DNA of 64,000 nt. It comes from an uncultured Pseudomonadales bacterium. Lineage in GTDB: Bacteria > Pseudomonadota > Gammaproteobacteria > Pseudomonadales > Pseudohongiellaceae. The stretch covers positions 1,280,881 to 1,344,880 of the forward strand of contig CAMYOK010000002.1 in NCBI GenBank assembly GCA_947259995.1. The letters are read 5' to 3'. Both the position numbers and the translations under genes were made by a program. The notes below the pieces were generated by a model that saw nothing but the letters and a program-made list of their open reading frames with translations, had not been told where the DNA came from and did not search any database. This document shows, in pieces, positions 17,323 through 25,982 of the stretch (the stretch's first letter is position 1; every line of letters begins with the position of its first letter).

Positions 17323-19596
17323 ATGCTAGTAGATTTGCGAGAAATTGTACAAGAGGTCAACACTGCTAAGGATCTGCAGTCTGCTCTTGATATTATTGTG
17401 TCACGCGTACGCGATGCAATGAATACGCAAGTCTGCTCGGTTTATCTGCTCGACCCAGACATCGATAGTCACGTTTTAATGGCTTCTGAGGGGCTAAGAA
17501 AGTCTTCGGTGGGTCACGTGCGCCTGCAAGTGGGAGAGGGTCTGGTTGGTCTCGTAGCGAGTAATGCCGAGCCTGTGAACTTAGAGGATGCTCGCGCTCA
17601 CCCTAATTATCACTACTTGTCAGAGACTGGCGAGGAAGAGTTCAACTCGTTTCTTGGCGTCCCCATCATTCACCATCGCAAGGTGCTTGGGGTCTTGGTC
17701 GTTCAGCACCGCGAAAAGCGTAGCTTCGATGAGGGCGAAGAAGCTTTCCTCATTACTTTGTCGGCGCAGCTCTCTGGGGTTATCGCGGCCGCCGAGGCCA
17801 CGGGGGCGATTCAAGGGGTCAGTCCTTCTGGTCAACGCAAGTCAGATACCAGTTTCAATGGGGTCGCTGGCTCCAATGGTGTGGCTATAGGTCATGCTGT
17901 CGTCGTATTTCCTCCCGCCGACCTCGATCTTATTCCACAGCGTGCTTGTAGCGACATCGACAAAGAGATCGAGTTTTTCAACATGGCCTTGGAGGCCGTT
18001 CGCAAAGACATGAGCGAGCTGAGTAGCACCCTCGAAACTCGATTGCGGCCGGAGGAGCGCGAGCTATTCGCCGTATACCTACGCATGCTCGATGATGATG
18101 CGCTTGGCAAAGAGGTGGTCGAGAGAATTCGTAACGGGCAGTGGGCGCAAGGCTCGCTTGCCGAGGTTGCCAAGGATCATGTGCGCGCCTTCGAGACAAT
18201 GAAAGACCCGTATCTACGTGAGCGCGCCGCTGATATTAAAGACCTTTGCAGTCGTGTGCTGTTTCATCTGCAAAACCGTAATGTCACTAAAACCGAATAC
18301 CCTCACGACACTATTCTTGTCGGTGAGGAGTTAACGGCAGCGATGTTGGCCGAAGTGCCTAAGGAAAAACTACTGGGCCTCGTGTCAGTTAAAGGCTCGG
18401 GTAATTCGCACGTGGCAATTCTAGCGCGCACTATGGGCATCCCAACGACTATGGGGGCAGTGGACCTGCCCTATAGGCAGTTGGATGGGCGTGAACTGAT
18501 CGTTGACGGTTATAACGGCCAGGTTTATAGCAACCCTAGTGACCAGCTCCGCAATCGCTACCGAGAAGTGATTAAGGAAGAAGAGCAGTTGGTGCGAGGG
18601 CTAGAAGGCTTGATAGACCTTCCCTGCGAGACCTTGGACTCTCATCGCATGAACCTGTGGGTCAACACCGGCTTAATGTCCGATGTTGTCCGATCGTTGG
18701 ACCATGGTGCGGAAGGGATTGGCCTGTTTCGTACGGAAGTCCCGTTTTTGTTAAGCGAACGCTTTCCGAGTGAGCAGGAACAGACCGCAATTTATCGAGA
18801 GCAACTCGCTGCGTTTGCGCCCAAGCCCGTGACTATGCGGACATTGGATATAGGGGGCGACAAAGCGCTGCCCTATTTCCCCATCGAAGAGGAAAACCCA
18901 TTTTTAGGCTGGCGAGGCATTCGCGTCACGCTCGATCACCCAGAAATTTTTATCTCGCAAGTACGAGCGATGATCAGGGCAAGTGAGGGCTTGGGTAATC
19001 TGCAAATCATGCTGCCCATGATTTCCAACACACAAGAGGTCACGGGCTCTATTCAGATTATCAAACGCGCCTATCGAGAGCTTCGAGAGGAAGGTCTAGA
19101 AGTGCGCATGCCCCCAATTGGGGTAATGATCGAAGTGCCTGCAGCGGTTTACCAAACGAGATCGCTAAGCCGCTTAGTGGATTTTATCTCTGTGGGGAGT
19201 AATGACCTAACGCAGTACTTACTCGCGGTGGATCGTAACAATCCACGAGTCGCGAGCCTTTACTCTTCATTTCATCCTGCAGTGTTGCAGGCGCTACGCT
19301 ATATCGTAGAGCAGGCGCACCTAGAAAATAAACCTGTCAGCATTTGTGGTGAGATGGCAGGCGACCCCGGCGGCGCAGTATTATTGATGGCCATGGGGTA
19401 TGATGTGCTCTCGATGAACGCCACAACCCTCTTAAAAGTTAAAGCTGTCATCCGCAGCTTGACGTTCAGTGCTGCAAAACAGCTACTTGAGCAAGTGATG
19501 ACGATGGACGATGCGCAGATGGTTCGTAGCTGCATCGACATGGCGCTGTACAATGCAGGCGTAGACAGATTGCTGCGCTCCTCCAGAAATAATTAA
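17323..19596 (+). CDS. ptsP: Phosphoenolpyruvate-protein phosphotransferase PtsP (enzyme I Ntr)
   Basis: PtsP starts the nitrogen-related phosphotransfer chain PtsP-NPr-PtsN, which reports nitrogen state and influences potassium transport and stress responses. The 757-residue protein has an N-terminal GAF domain (about 17-165) and then an enzyme I body. The phospho-histidine loop GSGNSHVAILARTMGIPT carries His363. The PEP-binding barrel shows GLFRTEVPFL, MLPMIS, GVMIEVPAAV, VDFISVGSNDLTQY and the cysteine-containing VSICGEMAG motif near the end. The GAF domain in relatives binds glutamine, which fits the nitrogen genes (gltBD) elsewhere in the window. ptsO and ptsN are not in the window. Confidence 0.96.
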   Translation: MLVDLREIVQEVNTAKDLQSALDIIVSRVRDAMNTQVCSVYLLDPDIDSHVLMASEGLRKSSVGHVRLQVGEGLVGLVASNAEPVNLEDARAHPNYHYLSETGEEEFNSFLGVPIIHHRKVLGVLVVQHREKRSFDEGEEAFLITLSAQLSGVIAAAEATGAIQGVSPSGQRKSDTSFNGVAGSNGVAIGHAVVVFPPADLDLIPQRACSDIDKEIEFFNMALEAVRKDMSELSSTLETRLRPEERELFAVYLRMLDDDALGKEVVERIRNGQWAQGSLAEVAKDHVRAFETMKDPYLRERAADIKDLCSRVLFHLQNRNVTKTEYPHDTILVGEELTAAMLAEVPKEKLLGLVSVKGSGNSHVAILARTMGIPTTMGAVDLPYRQLDGRELIVDGYNGQVYSNPSDQLRNRYREVIKEEEQLVRGLEGLIDLPCETLDSHRMNLWVNTGLMSDVVRSLDHGAEGIGLFRTEVPFLLSERFPSEQEQTAIYREQLAAFAPKPVTMRTLDIGGDKALPYFPIEEENPFLGWRGIRVTLDHPEIFISQVRAMIRASEGLGNLQIMLPMISNTQEVTGSIQIIKRAYRELREEGLEVRMPPIGVMIEVPAAVYQTRSLSRLVDFISVGSNDLTQYLLAVDRNNPRVASLYSSFHPAVLQALRYIVEQAHLENKPVSICGEMAGDPGGAVLLMAMGYDVLSMNATTLLKVKAVIRSLTFSAAKQLLEQVMTMDDAQMVRSCIDMALYNAGVDRLLRSSRNN

Positions 19597-19612
19597 ATAA
19601 TCTGATTTTTGT

Positions 19613-19661
19613 TTCGGTCTACCGAATTTGACGGAATATTCACAATATCGGGTAATATTCC
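19613..19661. promoter_or_regulatory. Two inverted repeats before the ribbon-helix-helix gene (possible operator)
   Basis: TTCGGT-CT-ACCGAA (19613-19626) is a perfect 6+2+6 inverted repeat, and GGAATATT-13-AATATTCC (19633-19661) is a perfect 8-bp inverted repeat. Both lie 110-160 bases before the start of the Arc-like regulator gene and just after the ptsP stop. Arc/MetJ-type proteins usually repress their own genes through such short symmetric sites, so autoregulation is a reasonable guess. The first repeat could instead be a weak ptsP terminator, but no T-run follows it. Confidence 0.35.
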
Positions 19662-19770
19662 TACATAAAATTAGGTCCCTATACGGATAATGCATACCTT
19701 GGATTGCTTCAGGAGCTGAAGTGTCAAAGGGATTTTACCGAGCAATGACGTTTCTAGGGACGGAATCGTC

Positions 19771-20118
19771 ATGCTCAAATCTACTTTAGGGACAAGTAAA
19801 ATGTCAGCAAGTCAGCACAGCAATCAGTCTCTGACGGCCCGCTTTACAGGTGAGAAAAACAAATTCATCTTGCGCTTACCGTGCGAATACCACGCCCATC
19901 TAACCGAAATCTCGCGCTTGAACCGGCGCAGTATGAATTCGGAAATCACCTTGTTACTTGAGCAGCACGTGACCGAAGCAATCGCGCGTGGCTTGAAATC
20001 AACAGCAGATACCTTCGGTTTGAAACCGTCGTTGCCAAAGCCGGCACATAAGGTGATCGAGAAGTTTCAGGCCCTCTCATTAGAGAAGAAGAAAGCCCTG
20101 CTTGCGCTCCTTGGCTAG
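19771..20118 (+). CDS. Arc-like ribbon-helix-helix DNA-binding protein
   Basis: This short regulator has a ribbon-helix-helix core. KFILRLPCEYHAHLTEISRL gives the beta strand and first helix, and NRRSMNSEITLLLEQHVTEA gives the second helix with the Arc-type MNSEI. A C-terminal extension of about 45 residues ends in KFQALSLEKKKALLALLG, a helix possibly used for oligomerisation. Two starts are possible, ATG 19771 (115 residues) and ATG 19801 (105 residues, MSASQHSNQSL); both have a weak GGGA-type ribosome binding site. The gene lies between ptsP and lgt, which are nearly adjacent in related genomes, and symmetric DNA sites flank it on both sides. Targets are unknown. Confidence 0.78.
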   Translation: MLKSTLGTSKMSASQHSNQSLTARFTGEKNKFILRLPCEYHAHLTEISRLNRRSMNSEITLLLEQHVTEAIARGLKSTADTFGLKPSLPKPAHKVIEKFQALSLEKKKALLALLG

Positions 20119-20138
20119 CGCCACCAATCGATAACACC

Positions 20139-20157
20139 TTGACACACCTTAGTGTCA
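20139..20157. promoter_or_regulatory. Inverted repeat between the ribbon-helix-helix gene and lgt
   Basis: TGACAC-ACCTTA-GTGTCA (20140-20157) is a perfect 6-bp inverted repeat in the 111-bp gap before lgt. Its left arm overlaps TTGACA, a consensus -35 hexamer, but no matching -10 box sits 16-18 bases downstream. It could be a regulator site acting on lgt. It could also be chance. Confidence 0.3.
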
Positions 20158-20229
20158 TAGGGGAGCATCGTGTCTTCTATGACGGGGCGATGCCTCCTCC
20201 TTTGACAATTCTTATGCAAGACCCTACCC

Positions 20230-21030
20230 ATGCTCACCTATCCGCAATTTGATCCCGTCGCATTCTCACTTGGTCCGCTGACGGTCCATTGGTATGGCAT
20301 CATGTACATCATTGCCTTTGGTGGTGCGTGGATGCTTGCCAAGGTGCGTGCGAAGCGTTCGGCAGATGTGTGGACGGATGAGCAAGTTGGCGATCTTATA
20401 TTCTATGGCGCGCTTGGGGCGGTGCTTGGCGGCCGCATCGGTTCGGCTTTGTTCTATAATTTTGACAAAGTCCTTACAGACCCTACTTGGGTGTTGCGCG
20501 TGTGGGAAGGTGGCATGTCTTTCCATGGTGGCATTCTGGGAGTAATGGGAGCCTTGTACTGGTATGCAGGCAAACTCAATAAACCTTATTTTAAGGTGCT
20601 GGATTTTGTCGCCCCGCTTGCCCCATTTGGATTGGGGGCGGGCCGCATCGGCAACTTTATAGGCGGCGAATTATGGGGCCGCCATACGGATGTGCCATGG
20701 GGTATGGTGTTTCCCCACGTAGACCCAATGCCACGCCATGCCTCTCAGCTCTATCAGTTTGCCTTAGAAGGCATTGTGCTCTTCAGTCTGCTTTGGTGGT
20801 TTTCTGCAAAACCACGCCCAACTTGCGCCGTGTCAGGGCTGTTTGGTATAGGCTATGGTGTGCAACGCTTCTTTGTTGAGTTTTACAGAGAGCCAGACGA
20901 GGGCATAGGATTTGTTTGGCTAGATTGGCTGACGATGGGGCAAATACTATCGCTGCCAATGATTGCCGCCGGCATAGCCCTGATGGTCTATGCCTATAAA
21001 GCACCTAGTAGCGCCGCAACTAAAAATTGA
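20230..21030 (+). CDS. lgt: Prolipoprotein diacylglyceryl transferase Lgt
   Basis: Lgt transfers the diacylglyceryl group of phosphatidylglycerol to the lipobox cysteine of prolipoproteins in the inner membrane, the first step of lipoprotein maturation. The 266-residue protein has about seven membrane segments. It shows the family signature GRIGNFIGGELWGR (about 139-152), the conserved MSFHGGILG (about 96-104) and YGIMYIIAFGGAW in the first segment. SQLYQFALEG and FFVEFYREPDEG are further conserved stretches. Its order after rppH-ptsP is conserved in gammaproteobacteria. It is convergent with the EAL-domain gene, with a 21-bp gap and no clear terminator. Confidence 0.96.
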   Translation: MLTYPQFDPVAFSLGPLTVHWYGIMYIIAFGGAWMLAKVRAKRSADVWTDEQVGDLIFYGALGAVLGGRIGSALFYNFDKVLTDPTWVLRVWEGGMSFHGGILGVMGALYWYAGKLNKPYFKVLDFVAPLAPFGLGAGRIGNFIGGELWGRHTDVPWGMVFPHVDPMPRHASQLYQFALEGIVLFSLLWWFSAKPRPTCAVSGLFGIGYGVQRFFVEFYREPDEGIGFVWLDWLTMGQILSLPMIAAGIALMVYAYKAPSSAATKN

Positions 21031-21051
21031 AATGAAGGTTTTCAGTCGTTT

Positions 21052-22929
21052 TTAGTGGGGGTGATCAAGACGGTCTTGTTTAAGTAATTCGGAAATAGTC
21101 TCGAAGTCGACAGGTTTGCTGAAAAAATATCCTTGGGCTTCGTCGCATCTAAGTAATCTTAACATCTTGCACTGCTCTTCGGTTTCTACACCCTCAGCAA
21201 TTACTTTTAAGCCTAAATTGTGAGCCAAGCTAATGATAGTTGAAACCAAGGTCATGCTGTTGGGGTCACTGGTCATATTATTGACAAATTCTTTGTCAAT
21301 TTTCAAATAATTCACCGGTAGTAGTGTGAGGTATTGAAGAGAAGAATACCCGGTTCCGAAATCATCTATCGCTAGATCTACCCCCATATTCCTAATTGCT
21401 TGCAGTTTGTCGATGCTGTCTTGGGTGTTTTCCATGAGCATACTTTCTGTGATTTCTAAACTAAGCCCATGATCATCTATCTCGGACAAAAGATCTTTTA
21501 TGGAGTCAACAAAATCGCTTCTTCGAAGCTGTACTTGTGACAAGTTGACCGAAATGATCGATGGTCTTAGCCCTAATGTGCGCCACGTGGAATAGTCAGA
21601 AATTGCTTGCTGGATTGCCCAATTTCCCACATCGACTATTCGCCCTGTTTGCTCAAGCATTGGAATAAAGCAGTTTGGCATGATTTGCCCGTGATCTGGG
21701 TCATTCCAACGAATCAATGCTTCCATTCCTACGATACGCAAATTGCGCAAATCAATCTTTGGCTGATATTTGAGGACAAATTGTTTATTCAAGATGGCGT
21801 TGCTTAAACGATGTTCAATATCTAATGAAGCAAATACTATCTCGTTCATCTCAGTGGAATAGAAGACACAACGTTCGGGCGAGGCCTTAGCTTCTTTAAG
21901 CGCGGCCTCAGCGTGCTCGATTAAATCTTCTGGGCAAGCTGAGTTGTTGGGATACATGGCAATGCCAGTGTTTGTCTGAAGTGAAAAAAAGCTAATATCA
22001 AGTAAATTGTTCTCTTTAAGTACGCTTGCTATAGCTGCCTCTACGATACGGGCCACTTGCGTAGCTGAACGAACATCCACCATTAGCCAGGCAAAGGTAT
22101 TGCCGTGCATTCGAGCGACGCTGTCACGGTTGAATACCTGCTCTTTGAGTCTCGACGAGAACCTTTTCAATAAGTCGTCTGCACCCTGCCTTCCAAGTAT
22201 TTTACTTAGAATCTGGAATCGTTCGATATCAATCAGGACTAAGGCTAGGGACGACTCATTGCGATCGACGATCTGAGTAAAGTGCTGGATACGGTCAATT
22301 AGCAATTCTCGATTGGGGAGCCCAGTAAGGGGATCGTAATAAGCCAAGTAATTTAGTAGTTCTGATCGTTTCAGGTGACTCAGAGCATGGGAAATATATG
22401 CAGAAAAGTTTTTCAGGAGTCCGACTTCGTCTTTATCAAGTTCTTGAGGCTTTCGATCGTATAACACCAAAACCCCCCAAATCTCTGCTTCAACAAATAG
22501 AGGTATGGCAACCGCTGACGCATAGCCGTGTTTTCTGATTCTATCGTCTAAGGTTTCTGGTTTCGAATACTGGTAGGTCGCGTGGTCGGCAATGACCACG
22601 CGTGTTTCTGAAATGGATTTATCGCATAACTCGCTGTAATGTGGAGATTTTTTGCATGTATTGAATGATAGTTTGGCGAAGTCAATGCCCGCGTTCTCGG
22701 CATGCCACGCGAGAGGGGTGACAGTGAGGCTCGTTGTATTTAGTTGACCGACCCAGGCGACGTCGAAGCCCCCATTCTCTACGGAGATGCTGCAAATCTG
22801 TTCAAAGAGTTTTATTCGATCGTTGGCACGTAAAACAGTTTCGTTAATTTTGAGCAGCATATTGTGAAAGCGACTAAGAGAAAGTTCTTTCTGCTGTAAT
22901 CTAGTTAGCTTTGTTGTTTTGATGCTCAT
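21052..22929 (-). CDS. GAF-GGDEF(degenerate)-EAL protein, probable c-di-GMP phosphodiesterase
   Basis: This 625-residue cytoplasmic signalling protein has a GAF domain (about 38-185), a GGDEF domain (about 192-355) and an EAL domain (about 370-615). The GGDEF active site is HGNTF (275-279), so cyclase activity is very unlikely; the domain may bind GTP or help dimerisation. The EAL site looks complete: GMEALIRW with Glu403, Asn462 in SVNLS, Glu492 and Glu495 in LEITES, DDFGTGYSS (522-530), Lys543, Glu579 in AEGVET and Gln599. Hydrolysis of c-di-GMP is therefore the expected activity. The GAF domain has no recognisable cofactor motif. The ribosome binding site AAGGAG precedes the ATG, and a 12-bp palindrome lies just upstream. 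Confidence 0.9.
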   Translation of the reverse strand: MSIKTTKLTRLQQKELSLSRFHNMLLKINETVLRANDRIKLFEQICSISVENGGFDVAWVGQLNTTSLTVTPLAWHAENAGIDFAKLSFNTCKKSPHYSELCDKSISETRVVIADHATYQYSKPETLDDRIRKHGYASAVAIPLFVEAEIWGVLVLYDRKPQELDKDEVGLLKNFSAYISHALSHLKRSELLNYLAYYDPLTGLPNRELLIDRIQHFTQIVDRNESSLALVLIDIERFQILSKILGRQGADDLLKRFSSRLKEQVFNRDSVARMHGNTFAWLMVDVRSATQVARIVEAAIASVLKENNLLDISFFSLQTNTGIAMYPNNSACPEDLIEHAEAALKEAKASPERCVFYSTEMNEIVFASLDIEHRLSNAILNKQFVLKYQPKIDLRNLRIVGMEALIRWNDPDHGQIMPNCFIPMLEQTGRIVDVGNWAIQQAISDYSTWRTLGLRPSIISVNLSQVQLRRSDFVDSIKDLLSEIDDHGLSLEITESMLMENTQDSIDKLQAIRNMGVDLAIDDFGTGYSSLQYLTLLPVNYLKIDKEFVNNMTSDPNSMTLVSTIISLAHNLGLKVIAEGVETEEQCKMLRLLRCDEAQGYFFSKPVDFETISELLKQDRLDHPH

Positions 22930-23276
22930 GTCCTAAAACTCCTTGTTTGTGCCTTTGCAAAGGGGTTACTCACATGAGTGAGATCTTTAAGTTCTTGGCT
23001 TTCCATTGCGACACTTTTGATTTTGGGCTTATAGGTCACTTTTTGCGGCTAACTATAATGCTGCGCCCATAAAACCCGTCAAATTTAGATCAACGCATTA
23101 TGGGCGAGAGTGGTTCAAAAATAAACTATTGCTACCGAGTGCACATAATTTGAATAATATTGTTTACATTTCAGTTGGATAGTGGCTGAAGAGGCGTGAG
23201 GGAAGGCATCTAATGCATGCGGTATTGACTAAAAACTGGGGGTGATATTCATGCATCTGATGCTATTTGAATCACT
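22930..23276. other. Gene-free 347-bp gap between the EAL gene and thyA, with palindromes
   Basis: I see no coding frame here. It holds the 12-bp perfect palindrome CCTTTGCAAAGG (22952-22963), a small CTCAC-ATGA-GTGAG repeat (22969-22982), and the 9-bp inverted repeat CGCCCATAA/TTATGGGCG (23064-23072 and 23098-23106, spacer 25). Both flanking genes are on the minus strand, so the gap contains the thyA 3' end and the EAL-gene promoter. No stem with a T-run is visible after thyA. Confidence 0.5.
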
Positions 23277-24128
23277 TTAGACTGAAAAAGGATATTTTAT
23301 GCTGCCATGATGTTGGTAGCCAGAAATACTGAAGTCATCTACTGTTACCCAAGTTTCCAAATCTTCGAGCGTTTTTATTTTAGGGTTGATACTAAGCGTA
23401 GGCGCTGGAAAAGGTTCTCGTTTAAGCTGAACGTTCTTCATTAACTCAAGTTGATCTTCGTAGATGTGTGCATTGACGATTTTGTGATAAGCCTTGCCAG
23501 GCTTGTGCCCTGTAATTTGCGCCATAATCGCAAGTAGAAAATAGACTTGTACCATATTGAAATTCAAGCCTAACGGTACGTCACAGCTACGCTGAGTACT
23601 GTTTAAATATAAAGTATCACCAAGCAAAGAGAAGTGGTGGCTATACATACAGGGGCGCAAGCAGCCCATGTGGAATGCTCCAGGATGATAGAACGTAAGG
23701 ATCTCCCCTCTGTCATCCTTTCCTTGTCGCAAATCCTCATAAATGTTTTTTAATAGATCGACACTCCCCCCGTCAGGTTTGGGGTAATTGCGGCCGACTT
23801 TTCCATAAATAAATCCACAATCATCGTGCCCTTTTCTTAAAGGGTTAGAGAGCCATGAGGCATTCTCGTTAGCATTCGCATCCCAAGTGCGAGTCCCGAT
23901 ATTTCTAAACTCAGATGCGTTGTCGTAACCGCGAATATAGCCAATCATTTCAGCGATAGCGGCTTTGTAGAAGCTTTTTCTTGTTGTGACTAAGGGAAAC
24001 TCTCCGGCACCTACATCATATGTAAGGTCCGCATTGATAACGGTTAGGCATTTCTTCCCTGTTCGCTCATTCTCGAGCCAGACTCCTTCTTCGACTACTC
24101 GTTTGCAGAGGTCTAAATACTGATGCAT
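23277..24128 (-). CDS. thyA: Thymidylate synthase ThyA
   Basis: ThyA methylates dUMP to dTMP with methylenetetrahydrofolate. The 283-residue sequence is close by eye to the Vibrio-type enzyme, including [50 protein letters not shown] with the probable nucleophile Cys160, and the signature [17 protein letters not shown] (Cys182). It ends with [10 protein letters not shown]. Members of this type have a longer small domain than the 264-residue E. coli enzyme. It faces away from folA, which is divergent 313 bp upstream, whereas the two are often found in one orientation. Confidence 0.97.
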   Translation of the reverse strand: MHQYLDLCKRVVEEGVWLENERTGKKCLTVINADLTYDVGAGEFPLVTTRKSFYKAAIAEMIGYIRGYDNASEFRNIGTRTWDANANENASWLSNPLRKGHDDCGFIYGKVGRNYPKPDGGSVDLLKNIYEDLRQGKDDRGEILTFYHPGAFHMGCLRPCMYSHHFSLLGDTLYLNSTQRSCDVPLGLNFNMVQVYFLLAIMAQITGHKPGKAYHKIVNAHIYEDQLELMKNVQLKREPFPAPTLSINPKIKTLEDLETWVTVDDFSISGYQHHGSIKYPFSV

Positions 24129-24441
24129 ATATAGTCGAACTCCTAGTCACGTACTCTATGGGGATTTTGGCAATACGATCTTGATCGAGTAGCCTAGTTT
24201 AATCATGTTAAAATACAGGCGTATGTAAACGCTTAGCGATTGTAGCATTTCTAGGCTGATCGATGAGATATGCTAGCATCAGTAAGCACGTTTATGGGTA
24301 ATTTTTGTGAAACTTCCCATGGCATGAAAAATATTCTATTTGCGGGAGAGTTAAGGATATTTGCCTACGATGTCGAAATAAATAATCGCAAGGTGTATTC
24401 AGCTATGAGTAGCGCCAGATGCCGTTTAAAGGGTTTTGAGA
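24129..24441. promoter_or_regulatory. Shared 313-bp divergent promoter region of thyA and folA, with long imperfect inverted repeat
   Basis: No convincing gene is present. TTGATCGAGTAGCCTAG (24181-24197) and CTAGGCTGATCGATGAG (24251-24267) pair as an imperfect inverted repeat, 13 of 17 positions matching with a perfect 7-bp AGCCTAG/CTAGGCT core. A smaller GCGT-6-ACGC repeat lies between the arms. As the region feeds two folate-pathway genes in opposite directions, it is a plausible site of joint control. Confidence 0.4.
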
Positions 24442-24957
24442 ATGAAATTAGCACTTATTTGGGCGATGTCCCGCAATAGAACTATTGGCCGCAACAATGC
24501 CCTGCCATGGCATCTGCCGGAAGATTTGCAGTATTTTAAACGTGTCACGATGGGCAAGCCCATCATCATGGGGCGTAAGACTTGGGAGTCAATCGGTCGC
24601 CCTTTGCCTGGCCGTACCAACATCGTGATCACCAAAGATGAAAATTTTACCGCGCCAGGGATTAAAGTCGTGCATTCCTTAGATGAGGCCAGAGCACTGG
24701 CTGAAAGTATTGGTTTGATTGATGGCGCTGAAGAGGTCGTCGTTATCGGCGGCGCACAAATTTATGAGCTAGCATTGCCGGCCGCGGATCGTTTATACCT
24801 AACGCAGGTGCACGCCGAGGTAGAGGGCGATGCGCAATTTCCAATGTTTGATCTAACCCAGTGGGAAGAGTTAGGGCGGGAAGATTTTTCGGCCTCCGGG
24901 CCAAACCCCTACGATTATAGTTTTGTGGTACTAGAGCGTCCCGCCTCAATGCACTAG
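24442..24957 (+). CDS. folA: Dihydrofolate reductase FolA
   Basis: FolA reduces dihydrofolate, which ThyA produces, back to tetrahydrofolate with NADPH. The 171-residue protein has IWAMSRNRTIGRNNALPWHL at the start, the catalytic acidic residue Asp28 in LPEDLQYFK, and MGRKTWESIGRPLPGRTNIVIT for NADPH binding. VVIGGAQIYELALPAADRLYLT and a normal C-terminal strand pattern follow. I chose ATG 24442, eight bases after AAAGGG, over TTG 24436. The gene ends within a stem-loop that probably stops transcription before the convergent propeller gene. Confidence 0.96.
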   Translation: MKLALIWAMSRNRTIGRNNALPWHLPEDLQYFKRVTMGKPIIMGRKTWESIGRPLPGRTNIVITKDENFTAPGIKVVHSLDEARALAESIGLIDGAEEVVVIGGAQIYELALPAADRLYLTQVHAEVEGDAQFPMFDLTQWEELGREDFSASGPNPYDYSFVVLERPASMH

Positions 24958-24980
24958 GCTTCAAGGCGGGGCGACTGTTT
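24937..24980. terminator. Probable terminator at the end of folA
   Basis: CGTCCCGCCT (24937-24946) pairs with AGGCGGGGCG (24964-24973), with one G-T wobble, around a 17-base loop. ACTGTTTT follows on the plus strand. The stem spans the folA stop codon and the T-run is short, so this is a moderate rather than textbook terminator. It lies between two convergent genes, where one is expected. Confidence 0.5.
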
Positions 24981-25891
24981 TAGTCTAAGGGGATGAACGC
25001 TAAGGCGTTGTTAGAGTTCATCGGAATCACTAGCTGATTTTGTACTGAGTCATAGCACATGGATGCCGCCGATGGGATGCCTGTCGCGATCACCTCTGCT
25101 GCTTGGCCTGGCCTGATGCGGGATACGCTGCCGAAGCGTACGCTGCTAACGTACTTGGTGCCATCTGCCATGATTACCACTCCGTCATTACCGCCTTCTG
25201 CCGCATGTTCGGTCATGATGACCTCCCCTGCTGGGTTATAAGTAATGACCGCATTGTCACCCACATTGACTACAACAATATTGCCGTCGTTGTCGATGGC
25301 CACTCCGTTCGGTAGTGCCAAAGGTGCACCCTCTGCAAACACCGAGGCTTCACCATCGGGTGTCACTTTGTAGATGCGCTCGATGGCGCGGGTATTTGAC
25401 GCGTAGACGGTGCCGTCCGGTGCAACGCCCACGCCATTTAGGCCATTTGCCCCGGGAACGGTGACAGAGCCCATGGGCTGGCCGCTAGCTAAATCAAACA
25501 TGCGAACTTGGTCGATATCCACTGCATAGAGCACGCCGTTGTTGATGGCGCTGCCCAAGGGTTGGTCGAGCTGCAAGCCATCACGGGTCGCACCAATCCA
25601 TTTCGAGGTATGCACGCTGCCATCGGGGTTGATGAGGGATACATAGCCGTCATTTTCTTGCATCGTTGGCGATACACCATTATTCATTGCCAGAATAAGA
25701 TTACGTTCTGGGTCAAAGGTGCAGCTTTCAGCAGTGCGGAAGCTGCCATAGACTTTAACGTTCGAGGACATTGGCGTGGCAACACCGGCCTCATTAATTG
25801 TGCCTAGTGGCTCGCCAGCTGTGAAAGTTTGAGCGCTTACGCTTGCGCTGAACGCGAGGCCAACTAAGCTGGTCAACATAAATCTGTGCAT
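24980..25891 (-). CDS. Exported SMP-30/NHL-type beta-propeller protein
   Basis: Residues 1-20 are a signal peptide (MLTSLVGLAFSASVSAQ). The 283-residue mature chain has propeller-like repeats: FRTAESCTFDPERNLILAMNN, NPDGSVHTSKW, NGLNGVGVAPDGTVYASN, LPNGVAIDNDGNIVVVNV and DGVVIMADGTKYVSSV. This is the SMP-30/gluconolactonase or NHL type. In that fold the inner-ring Glu, Asn and Asp residues bind calcium, and the LNGV and LPNGV asparagines here fit. Lactonase activity is possible but the substrate is unknown. It stands alone on the minus strand, 91 bp after the argA stop. Confidence 0.8.
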   Translation of the reverse strand: MHRFMLTSLVGLAFSASVSAQTFTAGEPLGTINEAGVATPMSSNVKVYGSFRTAESCTFDPERNLILAMNNGVSPTMQENDGYVSLINPDGSVHTSKWIGATRDGLQLDQPLGSAINNGVLYAVDIDQVRMFDLASGQPMGSVTVPGANGLNGVGVAPDGTVYASNTRAIERIYKVTPDGEASVFAEGAPLALPNGVAIDNDGNIVVVNVGDNAVITYNPAGEVIMTEHAAEGGNDGVVIMADGTKYVSSVRFGSVSRIRPGQAAEVIATGIPSAASMCYDSVQNQLVIPMNSNNALAFIPLD

Positions 25892-25982
25892 GAATATTTC
25901 TCCTTTTTGTTGTTGTGAGGCGGTGCTGCGTTGTTATAATTTTTGCAGAACACGATGGCTAAAGACCCGAATTAACGCGTCT

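Noticed and set aside
24270..24479. Frame of 69 codons upstream of and overlapping folA
   Set aside because: No ribosome binding site or similarity, and it overlaps the start of folA, whose own site and start are clear.
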